From assembly GCA_004963905.1 (NCBI GenBank), contig SUGL01000006.1:115862-179861 (forward strand): a stretch of DNA of 64,000 bases, written 5' to 3'. Below are positions 56,853 through 64,000 of this stretch, piece by piece. A program made the translations under genes and the position numbers. The notes beneath the pieces were generated by a model that saw only the letters and a list, made by a program, of their open reading frames with translations, ran no database searches and had not been told where the DNA came from. The number at the start of each line of letters is the position of its first letter. The first letter of the stretch is position 1. This stretch comes from Mesorhizobium sp. GTDB taxonomy: Bacteria; Pseudomonadota; Alphaproteobacteria; Rhizobiales; Rhizobiaceae.

Positions 56853-58118
56853 ATGGCGAATTTTCCGATCGGGGCCGTGCGTGAACGATTTCCGGCACTT
56901 TCGCTGACCGACAGAGGCCGCCGCCGTATCTATCTCGACAATCCGGCCGGCACGCAGGTGCCGCAGGCAGTGGCGGACGCGGTGTCGCGTTGCCTGCTGA
57001 CGACCAACGCCAATCTCGGCGGGTTCTTCGAAACGACGGTCGCGGCGCAGCAAGTGGTCGACGACGCGCATGCGGCGATGGCCGATTTCCTCGGTGCGGC
57101 AAGCGTTGAGGAAATCGTCATCGGCGCCAACATGACGACGCTGACCTATCACATGTCGCGCACGCTCGGCCGCATGATGAAGCCGGGCGACGAGATCATC
57201 CTCACCCGCATGGATCATGAGGGCAATGTCTCGCCCTGGCTGCAGCTTGCCGAGGACCTTGGTCTCGTCGTGCGATTCCTGCCGTTCGACGAACAGAGCT
57301 GGCAGGTCGAGGAAGCGGCCCTGCAGGCGCTGCTTTCAGACAAGACGCGGCTGGTGGCGCTCAACTATGCCTCGAACCTCACCGGCTCGATCAACCGGGT
57401 GAAGGCGCTGACGGCGACCGCGAAGCAGGCCGGCGCATTGGTCTATGTCGATGCCGTCCAGTTCGCACCGCACGGGCTGATCGACGTGCAGGCGCTCGGC
57501 TGCGATTTCCTGGTCTGCTCGGCCTACAAGTTCTTCGGGCCGCATATGGGCATATTGTGGGGCCGCCGCGCCGTCATCGATACGCTGAAGCCTTACAAAT
57601 GCCGCTGCTCGTCCAACGGCCTGCCGGAGCGGTTCGAGCTCGGCACGCCGCAGATCGAGCTGATGGCCGGGTTGACCGCGGCCGTCGATTACTTCGCCGA
57701 TCTCGGTGCCGCGGCGGGCGAGAGCGGCTCGCGGCGGCAGCGGATCGCGAGAGCCTTCGAGATGTCGGTCGCCTACGAGAATGCGCTCGCCCGGCAGTTG
57801 ATCGAAGGCCTGTCCGACATCGATGGCCTGACCATCCGCGGCATCACCGATCCCGAACGCTTCAGCGAACGCGTGCCGACAGTCTCTTTCACGGTCGACG
57901 GTATCGCGCCGGAGACGATCGTGCGGCAGATGAATGCCGAAAACATCTTCCTGTGGTCCGGCCACAATTATGCTTGGGAGATCGTCCACCAGCTTGGCAT
58001 TCCGCCGGAACAGGGCGTCGTGCGCATCGGCATCGCGCACTACAACATGGCTGTCGAGATCGATGAGACGCTGGACAGCGTGCACCGCATGATCGCGATG
58101 CTGAGGCACCAGCGATAG
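56853..58118 (+). CDS. Cysteine-desulfurase-like class V aminotransferase
   Basis: A 421-residue PLP protein of the cysteine desulfurase-like family, distinct from the two suf enzymes. The PLP lysine is in VCSAYKFFGPHMG; other blocks are IYLDNPAGTQVPQAV and LNYASNLTGSINRV. There is no SufS-type RAGTHC or NifS-type SAGSAC loop; instead the region reads FLWSGHNYAW, so a sulfur-transfer role is unlikely, and an amino-acid lyase or epimerase role is possible. Start MANFPIG follows GGATGGAGA. Probably cotranscribed with the reductase. Confidence 0.85.
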   Translation: MANFPIGAVRERFPALSLTDRGRRRIYLDNPAGTQVPQAVADAVSRCLLTTNANLGGFFETTVAAQQVVDDAHAAMADFLGAASVEEIVIGANMTTLTYHMSRTLGRMMKPGDEIILTRMDHEGNVSPWLQLAEDLGLVVRFLPFDEQSWQVEEAALQALLSDKTRLVALNYASNLTGSINRVKALTATAKQAGALVYVDAVQFAPHGLIDVQALGCDFLVCSAYKFFGPHMGILWGRRAVIDTLKPYKCRCSSNGLPERFELGTPQIELMAGLTAAVDYFADLGAAAGESGSRRQRIARAFEMSVAYENALARQLIEGLSDIDGLTIRGITDPERFSERVPTVSFTVDGIAPETIVRQMNAENIFLWSGHNYAWEIVHQLGIPPEQGVVRIGIAHYNMAVEIDETLDSVHRMIAMLRHQR

Positions 58119-58215
58119 AGTGGTTCGCCGTTTCACGGAAACGGCGAACCACTCTATCTCTTGTTTTGACGCAATTCCGGACGGAAAACCGCTCACACTT
58201 TTCCTGGAATTGCTC
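58115..58215. repeat. RIME-like repeat, copy 4
   Basis: A perfect 20-base stem (58115-58134 with 58138-58157, three-base loop) includes the stop codon of the upstream gene. A linker TCTTGTTTTGAC joins it to a second palindrome (GCAATTCC at 58171-58178, GGAATTGC at 58206-58213). The second half is nearly repeated at 29134-29188. It lies between converging genes and is a strong candidate for a bidirectional terminator. Confidence 0.8.
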
Positions 58216-58222
58216 CAGGGAA

Positions 58223-59251
58223 CTATCCCTTCTTGCCGCCGAAGCCGGTCAGGAAAGCGGTGAGGTTGTCGCCGAGCGCATCGCAGAGATAGCCGCCTTC
58301 CTGGACAATGACCGTCGGCAGGCCGAGCCGGGCGATCGCCTCGCCGATGCGCGCGAAACCGGGCGTCGTTACCGAGAGGCCGCCGAACGGGTCACCTTCG
58401 AAGGCGTCGAGGCCGAGCGCCACGACCAATGCCTCCGGGGCGAAGGCGCGGATACGCCTGAAAGCCGTGGCAAGCGCTTCGAGGAAAGCCGCGTCGCCGG
58501 ATTTGCGCGGCAGCGGCAGGTTGAGATTGCAGCCGAGGCCGGCGCCTTCGCCGCGCTCGTCGGCATGACCCCAGAAGAAGGGGTAAAAGCGCACCGGATC
58601 GGCATGCAGCGAGACGGTCAGCACATCGGCCCTGGCGTAGAAGATACCTTGCGTGCCGTTGCCGTGATGCAGGTCGACATCGAGGATGGCGACGCGCGCC
58701 GCTTGCCTGCGCAGCACCTGCGCCGCCACCGCCGAATTGTTGATGAAGCAGAAACCGCCGGCGACATCGGCGAAGGCATGGTGACCCGGCGGGCGGCAGA
58801 GCGCATAGGCCGACGTCGCGCCGGCCATGACGGCTTCGGCCGCCTCCACCGCGCTCCAGGCGCTCCACAACGCGCTGTTCCAGGTCTCGGCCGAAATCGG
58901 GCAGGCGGTATCGGCCATATGATAGCCGGCCTGACCGACCGCCGAGGCCGGGTAGGAACCGTTGCGGGCGATCGGATGGATGTTGGGGATGACTTCGGCG
59001 GAAGCGCCTTCGATGCGCTGCCAGCGGGTGAAAATGTGCTCGAGGAAGTCGAGATATTCCGGCGTGTGCACCGCAGCGATCGGGCCGAGGCCGTATTCTT
59101 TCGGTCGCTCGATCGTCAAACCGGCCGATCTTGCGCCGGCCAGCAATCTTTCGACCCGTTCCGGCTTTTCCGGATTGGGCTGGGGAGCGCCGCTGGAAAG
59201 GAAGGCCTTCGGGTCGTGGCGCTTCTGCTCGTCGGCATGGAAGGCTTTCAT
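58223..59251 (-). CDS. Histone-deacetylase-superfamily / acetylpolyamine amidohydrolase-like protein
   Basis: A 342-residue zinc deacetylase. The active-site His pair is RPPGHHAF (His157-His158); zinc ligands are Asp193 and His195 in DVDLHHGNGT plus the Asp of LGLDAFEGDP; the catalytic Tyr is in VQEGGYL. The N-terminal MKAFHADEQKRHDPKAFL is typical of the acetylpolyamine amidohydrolase branch. It overlaps the GNAT gene by four bases (ATGA), so acetylation and deacetylation genes are coupled. Confidence 0.92.
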   Translation of the reverse strand: MKAFHADEQKRHDPKAFLSSGAPQPNPEKPERVERLLAGARSAGLTIERPKEYGLGPIAAVHTPEYLDFLEHIFTRWQRIEGASAEVIPNIHPIARNGSYPASAVGQAGYHMADTACPISAETWNSALWSAWSAVEAAEAVMAGATSAYALCRPPGHHAFADVAGGFCFINNSAVAAQVLRRQAARVAILDVDLHHGNGTQGIFYARADVLTVSLHADPVRFYPFFWGHADERGEGAGLGCNLNLPLPRKSGDAAFLEALATAFRRIRAFAPEALVVALGLDAFEGDPFGGLSVTTPGFARIGEAIARLGLPTVIVQEGGYLCDALGDNLTAFLTGFGGKKG

Positions 59252-59757
59252 CGTTCTTCCTCCGGCGCGTCGGCAAAGGCGAAGAAGGCCTCACCGACGA
59301 TCTTCTGCACCTGCTCGTAGCTCGACCAGCCAATGCCTAGTCTTTCATAAAAGGCCTTGGCGGTCTCGTTGTCGGTATCGACGGAAAGCCTGAGATAGAC
59401 GCCGCCGGCGGCGCGGCATTCTTTTGCCACGCGCCGCAGCAATTTCTCGCCGATGCGTCGGCCGCGAAAGCGGTCCTCGACGTAGAGGTCCTGGATGTAG
59501 ACCCCTGGGCGGCCCATCCAGGTCGAAAAGATCGGGAAATGCAGGCAAAGCCCGGCGAACTCGCCGTCGACCTCGGCGATCAGGGTCGAGAAGGCGGGGT
59601 TTTGACCGAAGCCGTAGCGGCGGAGGTCTTCGGCGGTGGATTTGATCTCCTGGTGGGCGCCGATGTGCGTGCTGAGACGGAGCAAGGCGGCGTAGATCAC
59701 TTCGACGTCGTCGATCCGGCCGGGGCGGAGGGTGATGGCTCGCGGGCTTTTGCTCAT
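59248..59757 (-). CDS. GNAT N-acetyltransferase
   Basis: A 169-residue acetyltransferase resembling the diamine/polyamine acetyltransferase type. The acetyl-CoA loop is VEDRFRGRRIGEKLLRRVAKEC; FSTWMGRPGVYIQDLYVED and TDNETAKAFYERLGIGW are typical of the SSAT-like subgroup. The start MSKSPRAITLRPG is 44 codons inside a longer frame that runs into the family B repeat. Its stop overlaps the deacetylase start. Polyamine acetylation is likely but not proven. Confidence 0.88.
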   Translation of the reverse strand: MSKSPRAITLRPGRIDDVEVIYAALLRLSTHIGAHQEIKSTAEDLRRYGFGQNPAFSTLIAEVDGEFAGLCLHFPIFSTWMGRPGVYIQDLYVEDRFRGRRIGEKLLRRVAKECRAAGGVYLRLSVDTDNETAKAFYERLGIGWSSYEQVQKIVGEAFFAFADAPEEER

Positions 59758-59775
59758 TGGGAGCGTAGCGTCCAG

Positions 59776-59935
59776 GCGCCCCCCTCTGTCCTGCCGGACA
59801 TCTCCCCCACTTGGGGGGAGATCAGCGGCTTCTGCGCTGCCGCCCATTCTGCAACGTTTGAAATTTGCGAAGGCTGTCGCGACGGCCAATCTCCCCCCTT
59901 GCGGGGGAGATGTCCGGCGGGACAGAGGGGGGCGC
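59776..59935. repeat. Family B inverted-repeat element, copy 2
   Basis: A 160-base element with about 47-base arms (59776-59822 and 59888-59935) that differ at a few positions, each ending in GCGCCCCCCTCTGTC or its complement. It shares the arm plan and a central CATTCTGC with copy 1 at 51415-51568. It separates the aminotransferase gene from the GNAT gene, so it probably alters an operon rather than a gene. Confidence 0.85.
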
Positions 59936-59984
59936 GAAGGAACGCAAGCATCTCAGATTGGCTTACCTCAAACGCCACCAAGCC

Positions 59985-61367
59985 TCACCCATCCACCGGC
60001 AGGTCGAGCTCCGCGGCCAGCGCCTTCAGCGAGTCGCCGATAATGGCGATGATCTCGCCGATCTGCTCGCGGGTGACGATCATCGGCGGCGCCACCATGA
60101 AATTGTCGCCGTCGACGCCGCCCTTGACCTTGCGGCCATAGATGATCAGGCCGCGCGCATAGGCGTGGTCGAGCAGGCGCTGCGTCGCCTTTTTCGCCGG
60201 CGCGATCGGCGTCAGTGTTTCCGGATCGGCGACCATCTCGGCGCCGAGCAGTAGGCCCTTGCCGCGCACGTCGGCGATGAAGGGGAAGCGCTTTTGCAGC
60301 GCCTTCAATTCGCCGATCAGCACGTCGCCCATGGCGGCGGCGTTGGCGATCAGGTCGAGCCGGTCCATCTCGCCGAGCACGGCGAGGCCGGCGGCACAAG
60401 CCAGCGGATTGCCGGCATAGGTATGGCCGTGCTGGAAGCCGCCGGAGGCGAGCAGCGGCTCGACCAGTCGCATGGGCGCGGCAAGAGCGCCGAGCGGCGC
60501 ATAGCCTGAGCCCAGACCTTTGGACAGAGCGACGATGTCGGGCTTGCAGTCCCAATGATCGCCGCCCAAAAATTTGCCGGTGCGGCCGGCGCCGCTCATC
60601 ACCTCGTCGTGGATCAGAAGAATGCCATAGCGGTCGCAGATTTCGCGGATGCGCGGATAGTAGCTGTCGGGCGCGACAAGGGCTGCCGTCGCGGCGCCAC
60701 CGACAGGCTCCATGATAAAAGCGAGCACGCTTTCGGGACCCTCGGCAAGGATCTTTTCCTCCAGCATGTCGGCATAACGGATGCCGCGCTGTTCCATCGA
60801 CAGGTTGTCACGGTCGCGCCAGGCAGCCGGCGCCGGCACCGTCGGCATCACACGCATCATCGGCGTAAAGGTCTCTGCCAGCGCGTCGTCACCGGTGACG
60901 GCAAGCGAGCCGAGGGTGCCGCCGTGATAGGAGGGGAAGCGGGCGATCACCTTCCAGCGCTTCGGCTGACCGGTGGCCACCGCCCACTGCCGGGCGAGCT
61001 TGATGCAGGATTCGGTTGCTTCCGAACCGCCGGAGACGAAGAAGATGCGGTCCATGCCCTCGGGAAGCTTTCCCGCCAGTGCTCGCGCCAGTTCTTCCGC
61101 CGGCTCGTTCTCGAAATGCAGGCGGTAGGCAAAGGTGGTCTTGTCCATCTGCCGCTTCATGGCGTCGAGCACGTTGCGGTTGGAGTGGCCGATATTGGCG
61201 ACCATCGGCCCGCTCGAGCCGTCGATGAAGCGCCGGCCATCCTTTGTCCAGAAATAGATGCCCTCGGCGCGGTCGACCAGCGGCCGGCGCAGGCTGGAGA
61301 GATAGAACAGATGCGACGGCGGCCGGACTTCGGCATCGGGCGAGGGCTGCACTTCCGGTTTCGGCAT
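59985..61367 (-). CDS. Class III aminotransferase
   Basis: A 460-residue PLP-dependent omega-aminotransferase. The PLP lysine is in DIVALSKGLGSGYAPLGA; the preceding HDEVMSGAGRTGK and FVSGGSEATESCIKLARQ are typical. Likely substrates are amines, polyamines, beta-alanine or similar omega-amino compounds. The ATG is one base after the stop of the dimethylformamidase-like gene, so the two are coupled. It is followed on its strand by a family B repeat, then the GNAT and deacetylase genes. Confidence 0.93.
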   Translation of the reverse strand: MPKPEVQPSPDAEVRPPSHLFYLSSLRRPLVDRAEGIYFWTKDGRRFIDGSSGPMVANIGHSNRNVLDAMKRQMDKTTFAYRLHFENEPAEELARALAGKLPEGMDRIFFVSGGSEATESCIKLARQWAVATGQPKRWKVIARFPSYHGGTLGSLAVTGDDALAETFTPMMRVMPTVPAPAAWRDRDNLSMEQRGIRYADMLEEKILAEGPESVLAFIMEPVGGAATAALVAPDSYYPRIREICDRYGILLIHDEVMSGAGRTGKFLGGDHWDCKPDIVALSKGLGSGYAPLGALAAPMRLVEPLLASGGFQHGHTYAGNPLACAAGLAVLGEMDRLDLIANAAAMGDVLIGELKALQKRFPFIADVRGKGLLLGAEMVADPETLTPIAPAKKATQRLLDHAYARGLIIYGRKVKGGVDGDNFMVAPPMIVTREQIGEIIAIIGDSLKALAAELDLPVDG

Positions 61368-61368
61368 G

Positions 61369-63009
61369 TCAGGACTTTCCAAGATAGCGATCGAGAACAT
61401 TCTTCGTCACGCGTTCGACCATCGCGTCCCGCCTTAGCAGACCGGCGACCCATTCGCAGCTTCCGGCGTGGAACACCTCGCCCTTGCCGCGCGGGAAATT
61501 GACGATCATGCCGTTGCCGCGCTTGACCTTGTCGAGATTGGCGTCGCTCGCCTCGCCGAACAAAGTCTCGGCGGTGAAGCGACCGTCCTCGTCGGTGAGG
61601 AACTGGTCCTCGATCGGGATGTCGGCGCTTTCCTCGACCTGGCTCGCCATGCCGACGGCCAGCACCTGCAAGCCGTCCGGCGCGCCGCTATCCGCAGTCG
61701 GATAGGGCAGGCCGCCGCGGATCTCGAAATCGAGCCCGTCGACCTCATAACCATAGACGTGGCTGTCGGCGCCGAGCAGGTCGCCATAATAGATGCCGGT
61801 GCCGGCGAAGGCCCAGTGCTCCGGCCGATAGACCGGGAAGCCGCGCACGCCGCGCGGCGCGCAGCCGCCCCAGCCGGCATAGACGCCGCGCGTTGCGTTG
61901 AGGCCGAAGGTGGCGCTGCCCGGACGGCCAATCTCCGGCGCTTCCCAGGAGTTGGTGGCGCGGGTGACATCGCCGCCGCGATAGGCGGGATCCTCGGCGC
62001 GGGCGCGATACTTGTAGCAGACTTGCCGGCGGCCTTCGTCCTCCAGCCTGGTCTGCCACATGAAATTGCCGGCGAAACGGGCGGCACGACCGCCTCGCTC
62101 GATGTAGTTGTCGACCGCGTCGCGCATCTCCCAGGTCCAGTATTCGTCGTGGCCGACGAAGGCGACGCAGTCATAGCCGTCGAGGATCTCCGGCGAGAAA
62201 TGCAGCTCGTGCTGGCTGGCGAGATCGACCGCATAGCCGGCGCGCTCGGCGAAGCGGAAGAAATGGCTGTCATAGCTCGCCCAGCCGGAAGAGGCGTATT
62301 TCTTCGAATGTCCTGTGGCGAAGGCCCATTCCATATGCGGATAGCGCGGCACGGTTCTCGGCGGCACCGCGACCTCCAGCGGCACGCGCGGCGCTTCCTT
62401 GGGCAACACCACGAAGCCGCGGCACCAGGGGCGCTGCGTGGAGACCATCGTGGCATACTGGTCGCGGTTCGGGCCGGTGATGCCCTGATAATGGTTGGAG
62501 CCGCCCCAGGTGTTGTAGGCGGTCCAGGTGCCGGTCGCCGCGACCTGCAGCAGGCGGCCGGGCTTGCGACCGGGCAGGGGCGCGACGATGAAGAGGTGGT
62601 GGCCGTGGATCGGCTTGCCGTCACGGCCGTCCGCCGAGAGCGTCACGCGATAGGCACCTGACGGCCAGTCGTCGCCGATGCTGAACTCGAACGAAGCCTC
62701 CCAGCTGCAGCCTTCGACCGAGCACTGGTCGGGCGTATCCTGCCAGCGCGCCGACAGGCCCGTTCCCTCAAACACCTTGGTCTCGTCTCCGCCGTCGCGG
62801 ACGATAACGATGTCGAACCGCGGCGACGTGGAGCTGACGAACAGCGCTACCGTGTCGCCCGGCCGGTAGGAAAAGCGGTCGCTGTAGCCCCAGATCTCGC
62901 CGCTCGGGCCATCCATTCCCGGCCGCTCGTAATAGTGGCCGCGCACGGCCTCGCGGCGCTGCTCGGGTGTCAGCCCGAAATCGGGAAATTCGGCGGGCAA
63001 CTGCGTCAA
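61369..63009 (-). CDS. N,N-dimethylformamidase large-subunit-like protein
   Basis: A protein of about 546 residues related to the large (beta) subunit of N,N-dimethylformamidase, an amide hydrolase with a mononuclear iron site. The C-terminal glutaminase-like domain contains CVAFVGHDEYWTWEMRDAVDNYIERGGRAARFAGNFMWQTR and IYYGDLLGADSHVYGYE. The N-terminal ~150 residues form a beta-rich domain with YSDRFSYRPGDTVALFVSS. The small subunit gene is not seen. The start is uncertain: TTG at 63009 (MTQLPAEFPDF) after CAGGTG, or TTG at 63057. Substrate unknown. Confidence 0.8.
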   Translation of the reverse strand: MTQLPAEFPDFGLTPEQRREAVRGHYYERPGMDGPSGEIWGYSDRFSYRPGDTVALFVSSTSPRFDIVIVRDGGDETKVFEGTGLSARWQDTPDQCSVEGCSWEASFEFSIGDDWPSGAYRVTLSADGRDGKPIHGHHLFIVAPLPGRKPGRLLQVAATGTWTAYNTWGGSNHYQGITGPNRDQYATMVSTQRPWCRGFVVLPKEAPRVPLEVAVPPRTVPRYPHMEWAFATGHSKKYASSGWASYDSHFFRFAERAGYAVDLASQHELHFSPEILDGYDCVAFVGHDEYWTWEMRDAVDNYIERGGRAARFAGNFMWQTRLEDEGRRQVCYKYRARAEDPAYRGGDVTRATNSWEAPEIGRPGSATFGLNATRGVYAGWGGCAPRGVRGFPVYRPEHWAFAGTGIYYGDLLGADSHVYGYEVDGLDFEIRGGLPYPTADSGAPDGLQVLAVGMASQVEESADIPIEDQFLTDEDGRFTAETLFGEASDANLDKVKRGNGMIVNFPRGKGEVFHAGSCEWVAGLLRRDAMVERVTKNVLDRYLGKS

Positions 63010-63161
63010 GAAACACCTGAAACCAAGAGGCCGCCATTGAGACCATTGGCCGGGCAAGCGTCAAATGGAAACGATCGGGCCAGCAAACGCTTGCGCTTGG
63101 CGATATCCGGCAAACGAACTAATTTCATTCTCAGGCGATGTTTCCAACGCCGGGAGCCGAC

Positions 63162-63410
63162 ATGCTGCGCGTGCAAAGGGTCAAGGTCGACGACATCTAC
63201 GTGCCGACGGCGCGTCGCAAGACGCTGCATCCCGAGACCGTGCGCCATCTCGCCGAGGACATCCTCGAAAACGGCATGAAGATGCCGATCCAGGTGCGCC
63301 ACGACGGCAAGCGCCATGTCCTGGTCGAAGGGCTGCATCGGCTGGAAGCCGCCAAATGGCTCGGCGAAACCGAGATCGACGCCTATCTCGTCCAGGCCCG
63401 GCGCCACTAG
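63162..63410 (+). CDS. ParB N-terminal-domain-like small protein
   Basis: An 82-residue protein with the ParB/Srx core: VKVDDIYVPTARRKTLHPETVRHLAEDILENGMKMPIQVRHDGKRHVLVEGLHRLEAAKWLGE, including the GLHRLEAAK box that in ParB binds and hydrolyses CTP (usual form GERRxxA). It lacks a helix-turn-helix and dimer domain, so it is not a partition protein. The start at 63162 follows GGGAG; an ATG at 63138 adds eight residues. Function unknown. Confidence 0.85.
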   Translation: MLRVQRVKVDDIYVPTARRKTLHPETVRHLAEDILENGMKMPIQVRHDGKRHVLVEGLHRLEAAKWLGETEIDAYLVQARRH

Positions 63411-63539
63411 TTCCATCCTATTTTTTGCTGCCGCGTCGCCCCCTGCATCACCGCAAGCGATCACGTCCCATCAACGCTTTTTGATTGACGCTGCGATGCT
63501 CGCCGCTACCGTGCCGCTATTTCCACGAAGCGAGTGTCG

Positions 63540-63938
63540 ATGATGACGAAATACCAGGGCGGATGCCTGTGCGGCGCGGTGCGCTATCGGGCCGAGGCCG
63601 AACCGATCAACGAGCGCGTCTGCCACTGCCGGATCTGCCAGAAGGCGATCGGCGCGGCCTTCAACGCGCGGCTCCTGTTCCGCATCGACGACGTGACCGT
63701 CGAAGGGCCTTTGGCAACGGTCAATTCCTCGCCGGACCTCAAGCGCGGCTTCTGTTCTTCCTGCGGCACGACGCTGTTTTCGCGGCGCGATTCCAGAGGT
63801 ATTCTCGGCGTTACCTCCGGGTCACTCGACGATCCGTCACTATTCAAGCCGGACATGCATTTCTGGACCGCTTCCATGCAACCCTGGCTACGACTCGACG
63901 ACGGCTTGCCGCAATATGAGGGTGCCCCGCCAGCGTAG
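63540..63938 (+). CDS. GFA-domain zinc protein, second copy
   Basis: A 132-residue GFA/CENP-V family protein with zinc cysteines in GGCLCGAVRYRAEAE, CHCRICQK and GFCSSCGTTLF. It is shorter than the one at 10007-10504 and not closely similar outside the cysteines, so the two are not a recent duplication. The start may be this ATG or the next codon; GAAGCGAG lies upstream. No glutathione or formaldehyde genes are nearby. Confidence 0.88.
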   Translation: MMTKYQGGCLCGAVRYRAEAEPINERVCHCRICQKAIGAAFNARLLFRIDDVTVEGPLATVNSSPDLKRGFCSSCGTTLFSRRDSRGILGVTSGSLDDPSLFKPDMHFWTASMQPWLRLDDGLPQYEGAPPA

Positions 63939-63945
63939 AGTTTTA

Positions 63946-64000
63946 CCTTCTCCCCTTGTGGGAGAAGGTGGCCGAGCGAAGCTCGGTCGGATGAGGGGTG
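63946..64000 (+). repeat. Family A two-hairpin repeat, copy 4
   Basis: Begins CCTTCTCCCC and keeps the first hairpin. The second hairpin is CCGAGC/GCTCGG over GAA, then TCGGATGAGGGGTG up to the window edge. It lies eight bases after the GFA gene stop and may form part of a longer composite element beyond the window. Confidence 0.82.

Noticed and set aside
63162-63410. A chromosome-partition ParB
   Set aside because: The protein is only 82 residues, lacks the DNA-binding and dimer domains, and has no parA neighbour; only the N-terminal ParB-like core is present.

Overview
The window looks like a core chromosomal segment of an alphaproteobacterium of the order Rhizobiales, most probably Mesorhizobium or a close relative. 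The reasons are uniformly high GC, the suf gene order sufS2-B-C-D-S1-T-A behind an Irr-type iron control element, the backbone order recA-alaS-icd-trmJ-murI-rpsD-ttcA-grxD-bolA-purL-purQ-purS-purC-purB, an F1-ATPase zeta inhibitor (DUF1476), and many short palindromic intergenic repeats of rhizobial type. I see no rRNA, tRNA, CRISPR array, prophage, plasmid or complete insertion sequence.

Layout. Positions 1-2.5 kb hold the end of an ArnT/PMT-type glycosyltransferase, a PAP2 phosphatase and a convergent alpha/beta hydrolase. Positions 2.6-10.0 kb are a complete SUF iron-sulfur assembly operon with two cysteine desulfurases; an ICE-like Irr box overlaps its promoter. Positions 10.0-13.5 kb are accessory genes (GFA protein, TfoX-N protein, acetyltransferase) and a pseudouridine catabolic pair psuK-psuG. 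Positions 13.7-25.9 kb are backbone: recA with a LexA-type box inside its promoter, alaS, icd, trmJ, murI and rpsD, with small membrane, redox and hypothetical genes between them; rpsD has a long leader with three strong hairpins. Positions 25.9-38 kb carry ttcA, an inositol-phosphatase family gene, an MFS exporter, the bolA-grxD pair and the split purine genes purL, purQ, purS and purC. A MocR regulator/DUF1127 pair and two envelope genes sit between purL and purQ. Positions 38-45.7 kb carry the zeta subunit, an HpcH aldolase, a VOC protein, purB, a P1 self-processing peptidase and an orphan substrate-binding protein.

Positions 45.9-51.3 kb form a MoxR/CoxE/XdhC/molybdopterin-cytidylyltransferase-type cluster, the maturation set for a molybdenum hydroxylase; the hydroxylase itself is not in the window. 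Positions 51.4-55.6 kb are small hypothetical genes and repeats. Positions 55.7-63 kb hold an aldo/keto reductase with a cysteine-desulfurase-like protein, then an opposite-strand run of a dimethylformamidase-like protein, a class III aminotransferase, a GNAT acetyltransferase and an acetylpolyamine-amidohydrolase-like deacetylase that looks like an amine or amide catabolic unit. The window ends with a ParB-like protein, a second GFA protein and another repeat.

Functionally, iron-sulfur supply (suf, grxD, bolA) serves clients in the same window, notably TtcA, which has its three cluster cysteines. Intergenic space is dominated by at least four families of palindromic repeats. Gene starts were chosen from Shine-Dalgarno spacing and family length; uncertain ones are flagged. 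All function calls come from reading the sequence, without database searches.
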